From contig NC_133237.1 in the NCBI RefSeq assembly GCF_040436345.1, forward strand, positions 24,991,749 to 25,055,748: 64,000 nucleotides of DNA, given 5' to 3'. This document shows, in pieces, positions 1-14,517 of the stretch. The notes under the pieces are model-generated. The model saw only the letters and a list, made by a program, of their open reading frames with translations. It was not told the DNA's origin and did no database searches. Position numbers and translations under genes: made by a program. The stretch comes from Pagrus major (lineage: Eukaryota; Chordata; Actinopteri; Spariformes; Sparidae). How positions within the stretch are numbered: position 1 is the stretch's first letter; each line of letters starts with the position of its first letter.

Positions 1-2855
1 CCAGTTCAATTCAATCTTGTTAGCAGTTTTCTAAGACGGTTGGCAGTAGCGCTCAGCTCACAAGCATCCATGCATCCATCCATCCATCCATCCATCCATC
101 CATCCACTGGCTAATGAACTGTTACCTCTAACAAGCCTATCTGCCACCTGCAGCCACCACGGAGGTAAAGAAAGGAGCTAAAAGTGAGGAGAAAAGAGGA
201 GGAGATCAGAAGGCAGGAGAGCAGGAGAGAGGGTTAACATGAAATATTTGAATGGCTTATTGTGTGTGTGTGGTTGTGTGTGTGCGTGTGTGTTTACATG
301 TGTGTATAGGAATGTGTGTACGTGTGTTTCTCATTGAGGAGAACCATCTGCCACTCTCCTCAGAGCGAAGTGTGAAAGCGAGCACCTGGCTGTGAGTCAG
401 CGTTGCATAGCTCCCCGGAGAGCCTTCGGTTTAGAAAGCACTTAATACCCAGCCTCACACTACGCTCCAGTAAGAGCTCGCCGCCGATGGAGAGGAATAA
501 TGAAGCTTTTTTTTTTTTTTTTCTTTGGACGGTGCAGCGGTGTGAATTTGCAGTCCCACACGAACGCTCACCTTAACAAGTGAGCTGCTGAGTGATGAGC
601 CGCTGCCAAACAGAGGGAAACAGAGCGTAGAGGGCCTTTAAACCATTATGTGATGTTTGCTGCCAAGCTAAGAGAGAAAGATGAAGACTTGATGCTCAAA
701 GATTAAAATATATCAACCGCTGTACCAGCTCATCTTGTCTGGAACTACAATGAGCTACGATTGCCGGGTGTGGATACCAGGTTTTGAAAACTGATGCCAA
801 TACCTGTACCGATTCTGCTATCAGTGGTATCGGTCGTGCTAATACCTGCTATTGGGTACAGATACCAGTATACAGTATGTAGTGTCAGGTCATACAGAGT
901 ACAACATGTCCAGTAGCATTTTTGTTTCCCTTCCAATATCTGGGGCCAGTTGCATAAACCCAGTTTAAGAAGGCTCAGGTTAGACTAACCTATATTAAGC
1001 CTGCCCGTTACATAAATATTGAGTCTAACTTTGGGGCTTGAGGTGAGAGCTTTGTTGCTATGGCAACAAGGGTAAAAAAGGACAAGAGAGGAGCAGATTT
1101 TACATCGTTGAGAGTGAAACTTCCCTCAGGACAAGATCGAAAAATGTTCTGTTTTTTGGAAAGAGCCAGAAGAGACCTTCTATTCAGTTATATAAAGAAA
1201 TTAGCAACACCTTATATAAAGTAATAGTGTTATCTCAGTCTATTTTTTACAACTCAGGTGCTACAAGGAAACATTTGGGACGCAGCAGGGAGCGAGCTGA
1301 GTTCAGGAGCTCATAGATTCAGTACTTGTAGATACCTGATCCAGCATTTTAGGCTGTATTGGAGGTAACATTACATACTCTGGGTTTCATAACTGTCGCA
1401 CTCAAGCGTCCTTGACCATGAAATGCAGCTGTATCCTGACTGATCTTGCACCTTTTTCTCTCTGATGACAGGGTGCTGAAGGACGGTATCTCTGCGGGGA
1501 ATCGATAGTGTCGTATTTGTTTGTCGACCGGGCGAATCAGCCGTTGTCTGATGCTGTTTTGGCAGTTGGAGGCTTCACTTCTGTCATGTCACAGTAAAAA
1601 GCAGCCAAAGGAAAGCAGACACAGGCCGAGACTCCTGCAGGTTATTAGAATACTTTTTTTTCCCCCCATAATGAGGCGATCTGGTGTGAGACAGACGTGG
1701 ACAAACAAAAACTTCTTAATGATGCCTCTCTATGCTGTGCTCATTAGTGACACTGTTATCCCTGCAGCATCCACCTACCACAGGCTGTTCCCAACGCTGG
1801 AGCAAAGACCTGAGAGTCTAATCAACAACAAAAAATCCAAAAGGTTGTTTTCTTTCCCTTTTAACCACGATATTCCAGCAACCTATAGGGGCAAAGAAAC
1901 ACTGTGTATTCAAATTGAAAAGTGATTTGCATAAGTAATCCTAACAGACGTCTCTGCCGTTCAGTCGGGGCTTTAATTTATCCGTTCTGCAGCTGAAGGA
2001 GTTAGGCACATTAAAATGCATGACCAAAAAAATGAGCAGAACGTTAATGGGGAAACTTGTAACGACGAGGAGCAGCCGACACAGCGACTGTGGAGCTTCT
2101 CCTCCCACTCCCTCTCCATATGCCCCCCACCCCCGCCTGTGTCAGCCTCCGTTAGCCCTCATCAGACGCTCGGCTCGGCAACGATGTTTGACACAGCGCG
2201 GCTGAGTCATGCCGGCAGCTGAGGGCGACACTGAGACAATGTGTGCCAGCCCCGGGATGGGTGAGGGGTATCGGTCGCATCACTTTGCACACAATGAGGC
2301 GATGAGTCAGTGCCGAAGTATGAATACAATCACCATCCTGACATCTACAGAGAGGAAATATTTACACGGGAATGTTTCCTCTAACAAGTCAGACGGAAAA
2401 TTAAATGCAGCAACTATTTTGGTTAAGAGGATGATCATTTCAGTCTTTTATTGAAGCAAAAATTCAAATTTGCTGCGTCTCAAATATGAAGATTTTTCCC
2501 TGTTTTTCATTGGAAAGAAAAAACTGAAGTGAACACAAAGTGATCGTGTCAGTCAGCCATTTGTTTCTCAGGGTTTGCAATGCACCCAAGAAATCTGGGA
2601 ATCATTTTTGATTAGCAACATCAACAAAATCATCTGTCGCAGCAGGATTATTGCCAGGCCCTGGCGATCCCTCCTTTCATTCAGCAATGCGCAAACTGTC
2701 ACTGTTACTGTCACACTGATACCTTCAAAGTATTAGTTCATCTTCTGTTATTCTTATAAGTAACTCCATGACCAGGAATCTCCTGTTTCCTTCCTTGTGC
2801 ACACACAGTTTGTTCTCTCCCCACCACCTCCAGCAGGCGGCGGCAGCGAGCTCAC
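1..2855 (-). other. aatk: aatk intron 2, 5' part (runs off the window)
   Basis: This sequence follows the donor of the aatk transmembrane exon on the minus strand and should be intronic up to the window edge. I see no exon, RNA gene or convincing coding frame in it. A CATC microsatellite lies near 72-106. Short open frames, such as a 134-codon frame near 1521-1925, have no signal peptide, domain or splice support. Confidence 0.6.
72..106. repeat. (CATC)n microsatellite
   Basis: About eight copies of CATC in a row. Confidence 0.9.
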
Positions 2856-2989
2856 CTTGAAGCCGATGTCGCCCTTCTTGCAGCAGAGGCAGGCCAGCAT
2901 GAGGAAGACGAAGGTGAAGAGGCCGGAGAAGGAGACGGCCACCACCGCCAGGGATGAAGGCCACGACAGCTCGCTCAGCGGAGCACCAT
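2856..2989 (-). CDS. aatk: aatk (LMTK1) exon 2: juxtamembrane and transmembrane segment
   Basis: AATK/LMTK1 is a membrane-anchored neuronal protein kinase of the lemur kinase group. This 134-nt exon has an acceptor (tttgcag) and a donor (AAG|gtgagc). It completes a split Asp codon and then reads 44 codons: GAPLSELSWPSSLAVV, a hydrophobic stretch ending FVFLMLACLCC, then KKGDIGFK. This matches what I know of vertebrate AATK: an extracellular PLSELSW motif, a single membrane helix, a cytosolic dicysteine that may be palmitoylated, and a basic stop-transfer. It enters in phase 1 and exits in phase 0, matching exon 1 at 18516-18570. The kinase domain and long C-terminal tail must lie on later exons beyond position 1, so only the N-terminus is present here. 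Confidence 0.9.
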
Positions 2990-3102
2990 CTGCAAACACC
3001 ACAGGATGATCGTGTTAAAAGGGGCGGGACAGTACGGAGATCAGTGGGCAAACTGCCGGGTCATACAGGAAATTAAACACAAAATAGAGATAAAAGTGAT
3101 TT

Positions 3103-3104
<2 letters not shown>

Positions 3105-3146
<42 letters not shown>
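3105..3146. repeat. (AC)n microsatellite
   Basis: Uninterrupted AC dinucleotides. A CAGCAG...GAAGAAGAA compound tract follows at about 3340-3375. Confidence 0.95.
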
Positions 3147-3837
3147 CTGGATGAGAAGAAGCATGTGACTCATTATCATTCTCATATTGCTCCTATTCAT
3201 CGCTACAATCTGTGACTCTGACTGGGAACAGGCCTCCGTTTGCTTAATTACAGTGGTCACTATGCACCAGACATGGAGGTTAAAAGTTTGATAACCACCC
3301 ATGAACACAGTAACTGTCTCTCGATGGTCACTGAACGAAGCAGCAGCAGCAGCAGACGAAGAAGAAGAAGAAGAGGTGTAGTTCACTGCCCTGCAAAACT
3401 GCCCTCACAGCGGTTCAAAACACAAAAACAAAACTTATTTAATTAAAGTAACTGCTGTCTGGAACAATGCACACCAGGCACTTGAAGCCTCGCACACAAT
3501 GACACGTAGGTTTAAAAAAAGGCTGCGTATAAAAATTTCTGTGTGGGTCTGTGACCAATAAACAGAAAGCACGCACATGCTTATTGGCGATCGTGTGCGA
3601 TTATTTTGCTTTTGTGCGAGTTACCCCGCCACCTCTCGTTGTCGTCTTGTGTGCATGCAGCGCACGTGTCAGAGGGCCGGATGTCGCAGTTTGGAGAACC
3701 TCCATTTAAATCTGATGTACAGTGTTAAAACCAGATGAGAGAGAAGAGAGAGGACGCAGGAGAGAGGAAGAGATCGAAGGGAACTGTGGGAGAGGTTTGG
3801 AAACAAACATGCACAGACGGAAAATACAGGTGAAGGA

Positions 3838-4200
3838 AAGTAACTAAGTACATTTACTTAAGTGCTATATTCAATCATGCATTTGCCTCAGTATTTTATT
3901 TTATAGCTACTAAAGCATTTATTGTATACAGTATTTTATTGTTTATTTTATATTGTATGTATAGTATTTTTTTATTGTTCCTATATTTGCTCTTGTATTT
4001 TGATTGTATTTGTATTCGAATGTACCCGCTGGAACAATATTATTAAATGATAAAATTATCTATTTTGAGATTAATTTATTTTATCAGCAATATAAAAAAT
4101 AAATGTAATGTAAAAATACTGTATAACTTACTTTTACTTGTACTTTTGATATTTAAGTACATTTAAAGCCAGAAAAGTAGTAGTATATTTAAGTATTAAT
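3838..4200. repeat. dispersed repeat with 'aagtacatttact' ends (MITE-like)
   Basis: The block opens with ctaagtacatttacttaagt and closes with the opposed acttgtacttttgatattta and aagtacattta. These terminal motifs recall a repeat that is very common in teleost introns. The interior is AT-rich and non-coding. A related piece occurs near 17320-17440. Confidence 0.45.
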
Positions 4201-6675
4201 ATACTATACTATAATTAATATCAGATCCTATAGGTGCTTTCGCTAAACTAATATTTGAACACCTAGCACCAATAGCACCAGTTTTATATGTTTAAATCTC
4301 ATTATTATCCGTTTCTTGGAAAATATCTACATGACTCCACGTCAAGGCCGCCTGCATTCATCTTTAACCCAACATCTGTAGCATCTGTAGCATCCAAACA
4401 ACAACTGTTTGAAGGACTCAAACTCGATCTTTTAAGTACTCGACACTAAATTGTTATTTGTACTCCAACACCTTAACCACCGCCTGCATAAGGCGTCTAC
4501 TGGGAGCGATGAGGAGATCTCTACTGCAGCCCTCTGCAGACAGTGTATCTGACTCTCAAGTCATATTTAATGCTTTAAAGAGAGATAATGGAGTATCGAT
4601 TTTCTCATTTTGCCAGTGTGTTTTATTTTGGGTCAGATTCTGTTTACTAATCGTCCCTTTGCACTGTTTTTTATTACTCAGTAAATTCTTCTTTAATGAG
4701 CACATGACTGTTATGTTCATTAAGGAGGGAATATTACATTTTAAGGGGTATTCCAGTATGGGGGCTGCACACAGGGTTAAGAGCAACATTTTATTTTAAA
4801 TCCAAGCCGCAGAGGCCGAGACGTCCTGACTTTTATGGGTCAAGCTCCAAAAATGCTACGTCCTACAACTCCCACGATGCACCTCAAAATCATCTTTCAA
4901 GAGATTCTGCCGTGTCGTTCAAACTCCGTGCCAGTTTGAAAAAAACACAGGCTTTATCGAAGATATTTCTTAAACTTCTTCCTCACGAGCCACAGAGGAA
5001 GAAGAGTAAACTGATCTTCATGTATTACATCGATTGTGTCATTATTAAAAGGTGCACTACGTAGGTTTTGGGGAAGGAACAATCAGAAAAGAGAAGAAAA
5101 ACATCAGTCATAACTGAAAAAGCAGAATAAACAAATTGTCCTCAAAGGGCTTCACAATTTCTACTAATTCCCCTCTGAGAACGGCTTGTTTTTAGTGGAA
5201 ATATATCAAATAAATATCTCTGTGTTTGTATTTTCATCTTATTTTATATTGTAAATATAAAACTAAACTTCTTTTCCAAAACAAAGTGCACCTTTGAGTC
5301 ATTAAAGTTACCTTTGTTTTTGAGTTTACCAATCCTTTAAATCCAGGTTTCCTTTTCTCTTTGTTGTTGCAGAATTTGGAGATGAGAGATGATAAAATTA
5401 CCTAAAATCAAATGTATTCATTTATAAAATCACATTAAATGTTATCAAACATAAAAAAACATTTCACCTCGACCGTGGGCACGGTCCCACAGACAAGAAG
5501 GAAGTCTGGTTTTAGGAGGAAATCTGGGTTTTTTCCACAGTTTTTGTCCTTTTAGGGACAGGACTGAGGGTGAACAGTGGTAATGGGAGTTTTTTGACAT
5601 GTCACTGAGTCAAAGTGAAAGTAAAGAGATGAAGGTGTGACGCAGGAGCGGCAGCCGGTTGGAGGGTTTGTGGTTTCAAAAGGACACGACTCAGGACCGC
5701 GGACGTCACGCCTTTGCTTTTGGTTTCAGAATCACTGAGCCCCAATTAATTTTATATAATGTCACATTTGCATACTTTGTGGTGAGTTCCTTAAAATGAG
5801 TCAATGTTTTTGGTGGTTGGAAATAATCCTGGCTAGAAGCTTTTTCCCTTTTTATGGACAGCACATCCATTATTTCTCTTTTTCTCATGTCGTTTAACGG
5901 GAACTTATTTAAGCAGACAGCTTTTCTCACAACATTTATTCTTGTAGAAATCGAACCCTCCCTGAGAGAAAAACCCACTAAAGTCCAGAGCTAAACTTAA
6001 CTAGCCAACCACAGCAGTCTGGCAGAACTCCCCCGTCCATCAACACACCCCATTATATACCAACGTGTCCACTTTTGAAATGTCCCAGTCCTGCAGTAGC
6101 CCTGTGGACGGCCTGATTACTCCCCTGTCTATATGAGCTGTAAATCTACTGATAACAGTCGAATGAAGAAGATGGGAAACAACATGTATTTCCCTCTCCT
6201 TTTGAGGCGCTCCAGTCGGGTCTACCAGGAGTTTCGGTCGTGTGTGACGCTTGTGTGTGTGTGTGTGTGGATACTCTTCCAGCTCACTGACTGGACCGAG
6301 ACTCAGCAGTCCTGACCCATTTGGCTGTGGGGAACGCACTGTTCCAGACCTGACAGCTCCTGCGGCCCCGGTAGCGATGCTGCAACTGGAGCTCGACCCT
6401 GATGTCACGACCCACAAAGCCAACACTCACACTTACATGGGAAGACGTGCACACACACACATGCACACACAATAAATACAGACAGGGGAGCGAATGCATC
6501 CGGGGATCCTACTTGAAGTGTGTGTGCGTGTGTGTTTGTGCGTGTGGGCACTGACCCGCCAACACATCACCATGGCAACAACCTTGCCGGCCAAGACATA
6601 TTAATTGATTGGCATTTACGGTGCAGTAAACCGTCTTTTATTCCCCTAGTTTTTGGATGAAAGACACTTTTGTGA

Positions 6676-6677
<2 letters not shown>

Positions 6678-6706
<29 letters not shown>
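6678..6706. repeat. (GT)n microsatellite
   Basis: Perfect GT dinucleotide run. Confidence 0.95.
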
Positions 6707-6708
<2 letters not shown>

Positions 6709-7396
6709 GTGGAAAAGAGGGAGATTACAAAGCTAAACCGAGCCGTGCCCTTTGTGGATCCACCAACATACCACAACACGCAGCCTGAGTGGGCGGCGAC
6801 AGGGTGACAGGACACATTGTGTTGAGGCTGATGGGGGGAAAAAAAGGGGGATGATGATTTCATGCAGCTTCCATGGATCTCTCTTTGGTATCCTGGTCTG
6901 CTATACTGCATATCACATGCCACATGGATGTGAGGAAGGTGGATGGAGCAAGGAGAGAGAAAGCGCACTGTGCAGATGGTGCCAGAAAACAGCGACGACA
7001 CATGCTGAATCAGAGGGCACGGTGACTCACACGACGCACACACATGTTGTCATTTCTGGAGGAGACTATTAAGTCAACTGCGGTGATGTGCGAACCCCGG
7101 GGCTCATCAGCTGCTCTGGTGTCTGTTTGCTTTTTGTCACTATTACACACCGCCCTCCAATTTTAAGCCGCGATCGTCTCGTTTAAAATGACAGTCGTCT
7201 CTTCATATTAAGGGCTGCCTCGCTCTGATTACAGGGCATTCACTTTCGTTTGTTTGTTTGCATTTCATGATGACGTCCTAAAAAAGCTGGCCATGCAAGG
7301 TTCGGGATGCTTTAAAACAGATGTCGTGTGGAGCCACTTTCACCCCACAAAACGCTGTTTTTTTAATACATTTAGTAAGAAATGTGTTTCATTCAC

Positions 7397-7690
7397 AGTA
7401 GGGCTGCAATTAACGATTATTGTCATTGTCGATTGATTGATTAGTTGTTTGGGCTATAAAATGTCAGAAAATAGTGAAAAATGTCAATCAGATGATGTCT
7501 GTTTTATCCACAACCCATATTCAGTTCACCGTCATAGAGGAGTAAAGAAACCCCAAAATATTGATACTTAAGAAGCTGGAATCAGAAGTGATTAATTATT
7601 AAAATAGTTGGTTTTAATGTAGATTAATATGAAAGTTTCAAACAAATCTCCAGAAACATGTGAAGGTGTGCAGAACCTCTTTAAAGTTCA
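7397..7690. repeat. dispersed 'gggctgcaattaacgatta' repeat
   Basis: It contains gggctgcaattaacgatta, a gattgattgattagttgttt block and ctataaaatgtcagaaaa, a combination familiar from a widespread non-coding teleost repeat. A second, inverted and more degraded copy appears at about 14040-14250, which carries gactaattaattgatggact, taagaagctggaacc and ctttgcagtt. Confidence 0.55.
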
Positions 7691-10600
7691 GAGTAACAAC
7701 ATGCAACTCTTCACCTCGAAGCAGGAAGTGTACGATCGTGTCCACTTCCTCCTGAGTTGGTTGTATTCCCACCGCTAAAAAAACCATCATCCATCTTGAT
7801 AAGCTGTCTGCCTTGAAATGTTTTCTCGCCTGAGGCTGATGTAACTGGCAACCGTCTCGCCTCTACAGGCACTGATGAAGCAGATGGTGAACACATGCAT
7901 GCAGTGGACCACTTTCACAGAAAAAACGGAGGAATCATGGAAATCCACTCTAAATCTGTTCTTGATGTCTGGCAAATGACTGTGTTTCCTGTAAAGTAGT
8001 AAAAAAAGGGGGAATTAGTCCTTAACATTTGGAGCCAAAGCTGTGTTTGAGATCCACAGGGACGCTTCTTCTATTTCTGACCCTGACGGACGAGATATTC
8101 GAGGTAAAGCTGAGCGCTGGAGGGCGACAGGTTTGCAGATGATGTTATTCTATTCTGGAAAAATTAGTCAATCTAGATAAGGAGCAAACGTCCACCGGAA
8201 GAGGAGTTCAGATATTTAAACACATTTTTAAAAGGCATGCTATGCAGGATTTGTCTGTTGCTGTTGCAAAACACATTCAAAGTTGGCCCCTCCGCCCCGG
8301 TTCGACTTGCGAGACAAAGGACAGCAGCTTGGGGCCAGTGAAAGGCAGTGAAAAGGGAAATGAGATATAAACTAAGATCTATCTGGTCAACTTTCTTTTT
8401 AGTCCTCACCCACAACCACAGACACAGGCTGCTGTAAATATCGATTAAAACAGTTGAGATCAGGTTTTTCCTACTAATTCTGAACTCAAGCCAACGCTAC
8501 TTTGAATCGAGGGTTATCAGTACCTAATAAGTATGTACCAGCTGGATTTAGACTCCAGTGCAGAGTTTAGGGAATCCCCCTCAGAGTTTGAAGAAAGCTG
8601 CAGAGACAAATGATTCATTTCTGCTCATCCCTTCACCAACATAACTCTACCCAAGACAAATAGACTGAAAATCCTTATCCTGGCCCTATTGAGCGCCCCA
8701 GTTCTTTTGTTTCTTGGTGCTTTGTGTAATTGTTGGTTAACCTATGATTTCCCTGCTCTGTGGCAGCCTGACTCATATAATTGGCATGTTCTGGTTTCAA
8801 CTACAACAGCTGGGTAAACCTTTATTAAAACTTCAACCAAGCCATGAAGTCTCATATGTTCATCCAGAGAAGAGAAAGAATCAGTGGCAATATTTTCATA
8901 AGCATGACATTTGGAGAATCCATCTCCCTCTCTCTCTCTCTCTCTCTCTCAGTGAAAGCGTGGCGACCCGAGGTCCTCCATAAATATTTGAGAAGCACAC
9001 ACATTACTTCGGCAGCTGCACGGCGAAATGAAAATAAAGCACTTAAAGCCGGGCTCATACCCGCTTTATTAAAAAGCTGTCTTTGGGACAGCGGGGAGAT
9101 GAGCAATGTCATGACGGACGGGAGGAGAGAGTGATGGAGTCACCCGGCCACCTCCACAATTCAGGCTGACAATGAGGAGGATGCAGCGGGATAAAGGGAA
9201 GGAGGGGGAGATAATATGTTGGCGCTTGAAAGTGAGACTTATCAATAAAAGGCTTAAAGATTCAAAGATTTAATTTAACATTTCTGCGGTAAAATGTCTG
9301 AAACGACACAACCTTTGTTTTATATTTTGTTCAGCTGTGTCGTTAGATTATCCGAAGTGTTTCCAATAATGTTCAAACCCAAAGAAATCAATGAGTTTAC
9401 CCAAGGTCAGCCTGTTGCCATGACTTCTAGGGTAGAGTGAGGATGGAAGGAGTGAAGGAAGGGAAGAAAAGCATCGCCTCGTCCTTGAACATTTGTGCCC
9501 GAGTCACATCAGATATATTTTCATCAGCAAAGGTGGTGATAGATGGTGTGTTGATTAGCTTCAAACGTCCAGATTACTGTACATTAGCCGTTAGACAGCA
9601 GGCACCAAGTGTGTCCGTGTGGTGAGCGCTGATATGAGAGACTCTGGTTCTCTCTCGTCTTTTCCATTTCAGCGGATCACAGCTGCTGTCAGGTTGAGAA
9701 ACGTAAGCGAAGCCAGATCCACTTTTCAATCCCAAGAGTTAAAGAGTAATTTCTGATGTCTACTTATGTCGGCAATTTAGAGCCGAATCTGACGTGACTC
9801 TGGGTGTTTATTCCTCTCGGAGGTCTGGCTCTGCACCCGAGCAGCGGCTAAGCCACCCTGCTCCGCCAGGCAGATGTCTTTTGTTTTGTTTTGATCAAGA
9901 GACCTCCAGTGCCAGAAAATTACATAATGTGCATTTAAGCCTGACTCACTTCTCCAGCTGTGGATTTGGTTTCCCCTCAACTAACCTGCAACTCCTTCGG
10001 GTTTGGAGGGAAATAAAGACGGTGTAGGGAGAGGAAGGCCAAACGAGGGGAGCAGGAAAGCGAAGGAATGCTTTGTGAATGTCACGTTTTAAGAACAGCC
10101 CTGGTAGATCATAAATAAAGCATGCAGCAGTGAGGCAGCTGAAGCCACTGAACACCAGGTCTACAGCTGCTGGGATATTTACTATGTGTAAGTACACTGC
10201 TATACACAACAGACCTCATCGTGCATTCAACAAATCTGTTGCGAATGGACACGTGTGGGAGAGGGAGAGAGGACAAACAGGACAAGGAAGGCTTTAGAGA
10301 GAAAATAGACATTTCTATGCCACGCAGAGTGATGCAGATTACAATGCCTCCTACACTCGTATCAAGGCCAGGGACTGAACCATGTGCACAGAATATGCAC
10401 CCACACAGAAAGCCAAGTCAGGGTGTCACACTGGGCTGCTTAAGATAACTTTGGATTTTCCGTGGCAACTGAGAGCAGTGGGCTGTTTTTGTTTGTGCTC
10501 CTGATAGTCCACGAGGAGCAGCTCAAACACACCACGGATTATTTTGTGTGCTTTGATACGTCTCTGTCCCTGTGAGATACCGTCTGCAGTCTGTCCCTTT

Positions 10601-13600
10601 TCACTTTAGTCTTTTCTTTGCTGGTAAGAGTTCCTTTGCACGCACAAATGCACACCGCTTCTTGTTTTTGACCAAGAGACCACATAATGACAGTGCTGCA
10701 GGGTGGGCACTCTGCCAAACTACACACCACTGAAATCAAATGGTCTTGAGAAAAGAAGAGTGAGGGGGAGACAGGAAGAGGGAGAAAGAGATACTGCATC
10801 GATTGTAATTAGTATTCAGTAGATTGGGTACAAATACAGACACACGTTTGAGAACTAATGTGTTCAGAACAACACGTCCTCATGCCTTCATCATCACATG
10901 GTCAATGTTGTGAAACAGTTGCAGTTCAGTTACATTTAGGCACCAAAACAACTTGGTTAGGTGTAGCACAAGATCATAGCTTGGGTTAAAATAGGTACAT
11001 TTACCTAAGTTATGTGCGTAAGTAAAACTGGCAATAGACAACTTTTTTTTGCTTCATCTTATCATTCTGAAGTAAATGCTGATTCAGTGTAATGGCTGTA
11101 GAAAAATGACACCATCCATGTAAAGATAGTTTCCCTATAAACCTCACTTTCACCTTGCTGTGCAGTCTGCCACTGGGATGGATTTTACCGGGAAAACGAA
11201 CTACGAATTATGGCACAAAAGAAGCACTTCTGCCGTAGTACAACCAAAACAGGAAGAGGCACTGTTATACCTGGTCGCTATCGCCAGGAGGAAGGAGGAC
11301 GGCAAAGAATGTGAGGAGGGAGAGAGACAGAAACTGAGGTAAAACAAGAGCGATAGCAGTAGCCATGTTGCTAATCCTACATAAGTATGTTACGTAACTT
11401 AACTTGCATGCACACGTTAAAATAAGTCAATGGAAATGTTTGGTGTTAGACCCATCCATCCACTCCAACCTCCTCTATACTGACTTCCTCCTTTGCTCCT
11501 GTCGTAATTACTACGGCGACTACAACGACCGCCAAACAATAAAAAAAAAGTGGGTTGTGATGAGCTGCTGCACAAATCCAGGCGGCACTAATGACCAAAC
11601 CGCATGGAATAAACTGCAACAAGACTCCCAAGTTTTAGTTTTGCGAGAGTTAGAGTCTGTGTGCAACTAGAGGCCTGGTGCTGCCATTATTTAGCCACTT
11701 AAGTGCCCTTCCCTTAACTCCCCTTGATGCTCCAAGTGGGTAAACAAGTGCATTTGTGTCAACGTGAGGAGGAAAGAAACACAGAAGGAGAGCAGAGAGA
11801 GGCCCCAGATCTCTCCGAGCATGCGTTAACATTCAGGACAGTGCTGCAGGGGCAAACAAGCTCCTCCATCTGCCCCGCCTGGGCTGCACCAAGAGGCTTC
11901 CAACAATATCACACACACACACACACACAATGCAATGGTGATATGAGGACATACAGGAGAGAAGTCTGACCTTTAGGTTTTGTTTTACAGGTCAGACAGG
12001 AAGCAGGAGGAGAGGAGCAGTTGGACTTAGTATATAACTGATCCCACACACAGAGCTTCATTGATATTTGACAGGAAGTTGCCAGATGAGCGGCGAGGCC
12101 CACAACATGACAACAATGATAACAACCGGCTTAGAGTAGAGAGCTCACTTCCTGTACATAAGCCAAGACAAATATTGATTCTCCGCTGCTTTTGTGCATG
12201 TGTAAATAAAATGCATAAGGCGGATCGTTAAGGATCAATTGTTGGCTCGAGTGGTTAGCTCATCTTTGGTGTCAAGATGTAATCTGAGCACCTGTTTTTA
12301 AAAGACTTGCTCTATATGCATCGGTGTCTTGGGACGCAAAGCGGCTAGAGGTAGTCCTCCTCTTTATTTGTCCTTTTTAGTGTGAAGGCCACTGGGAGAG
12401 CCAGTGGGCAGCACTGCAGGAGAAGTCAGCCGTCCTCTGACACAGCCTGGCTTCCCAAGAGAGAATGACCGGCAGCAACCCTCTGCTACGGGCCGCAGAA
12501 AGAGAAAGGAGAGCTGAAGTTGCATGGTTGAAAAAAGACGGGAGGGAAGTGCCGAGCGCAGGAGCATGAAACTATGATGAAGGAGGGCTGAACGTAGAGA
12601 TCTGCAGAGGAGGAAGCACTCTGCAAACACACACCTGCACTGATGTCAATCTCAGGGAAGGCTTGACAGCAGAGAGAACAGCGAGAGACGTGATTAATGC
12701 GAGGGTGCAGAATCCACCACCGTTTTACATCCTCTTTGCTGTTCGCTAGTCACGCTCTCTGAGAATGACTGCAGATGGCAGAGGGATGCGCTGGCCTGCA
12801 GAGAGCCATGATAACTGTCATTAACTGGGAGTGAGAGCCCGGGAGGACCACCATGGATCAGCATTACAGGCCTGTCATGTCCGTCCCCTGACAGCGTGGG
12901 CAAGGGCACGCTGCTGGAGAGAAAGAGCCTGAATATCAACTCTGTCTTTGATGTCTTTAAAGATAATCTGGCTACCATCATCAGCGAGGCATCACGTGTG
13001 TTGTGAAGGTGCTAGATGTAGCATTTAACATCAAAAACTCATTAATTGGAGACATTTTTTTATGATCAGTGAAAGCACAGATGATTGTAGGGGAGACTGG
13101 CAGCTTCTACTGGCCTCAGTTCTGCAATTTGCTGTGTGGGCTGTGTTGGGTCAAATTCTGAAGGAAAATCTGCTGAATTGGGCGATTTATTATGCAGCAC
13201 AAAAAGAATCAGAGCTACTGTCTCTTCTGCACGAATGGAACAAAAGCTGTTCACAGTTTATCACACTGGCAAACATGCAGTCGGAGTGAATGAACGGAAT
13301 GAAAATATGTTTATCCTCGAGTCGAGAAGAGGAGGAAACTCGGCCGAGGACTGTTTTTGCAACAGGAAGCAGCACAGTTTATATACTAAGGCTTTACCCC
13401 TATCCCTCGTCTTTGAGGGCCCCTTTGCCCCTCAGTATAGTGTAACAAGGGGTAGTGGTTGAAATCTCCCCCTATGAAGTGGGACAACCCTTCAAGACCC
13501 TCATATTTCTTGGTTGTCAGTGTAAACGGACAGAGGCGGGACATTTCCAATACGGCGTCTTCAGCTGTGGTGATTTCTCTTGTGTTACTGTCACATGGAC

Positions 13601-14039
13601 GCTCACAATTCATTCACAACTTCTCGCTATCATTCAAGTCATCAAATAAACAGGAACAATACGTCATTACCTGGTGACTAGCAATGCTTTATAGGCTAAC
13701 ATTAGCAATCCTTGCTCCTACCCTGCCAGTCTGTACTCATTAGAGGAGTGGCACCAAGTGCAGCGACTTTGCTGCTGGAGTAGAGTTACATTTCGGGGAT
13801 CCTATGCCATCAAAGCGGTGATGCAACATTGAAATACATTAACAGCTTGAAGGGTGTCTCTGAAAAACTTACATTTGGACGGACGTGTAGCTTCACCCTT
13901 CCCCCGTATCCCAGCAACAATCCGGACACCCTACCCCTCGACGTGGACGCGCAAAATGCAGGGGTACAGAATCAATATGTACTGATACTTTCTAATTTTG
14001 ACAAAAACAATAAATAAAGTTACGTCTGCAAACTGCTTC

Positions 14040-14250
14040 TTTTGTCCAACGCACAATCCAAAACCCAAAGACTCTTCATCACCTTTCATAAATGACAAAG
14101 CAGCAAATCCTCACATTTAAGAAGCTGGAACCACAAATGTTTGATGTAAATAACAACAAAAAAATAATCGGTTGCCAAAATAGATGGAAACAAATTTTTA
14201 TTCAATCGACTAATTAATTGATGGACTAATCTTTGCAGTTCTAATCATCC
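14040..14250. repeat. inverted copy of the 7.4-kb dispersed repeat
   Basis: Shares taagaagctgga(a/t)c and the attaattgatggactaatc and gcagtt elements with the copy at 7397-7690, in the opposite orientation. Confidence 0.45.
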
Positions 14251-14460
14251 ATAGCTGGACCATTTGCTCGCAGACCAGACAGCTCTGAACACACACACAC
14301 ACACACACGCGCACACACACTCCAGGATGTTTAGGCCCTTGTGTGTTTAAGCCTCGGGCTGATAACACAAATTAGATGCATGTGCAAACCATATGCAGAC
14401 GAAGAAATATGCAGTTGAGATAACAATTCAGGCCGAGTCTCATGATGAGGACAAGGGCAG

Positions 14461-14462
<2 letters not shown>

Positions 14463-14513
<51 letters not shown>
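14463..14513. repeat. (GT)n microsatellite
   Basis: About 25 GT units without interruption. An AC/GC compound tract lies upstream at about 14290-14320. Confidence 0.95.

Positions 14514-14517
<4 letters not shown>

Noticed and set aside
1521-1925. 134-codon frame in aatk intron 2
   Set aside because: No domain, no splice support, chance-like composition, and inside an intron of a confidently identified gene.
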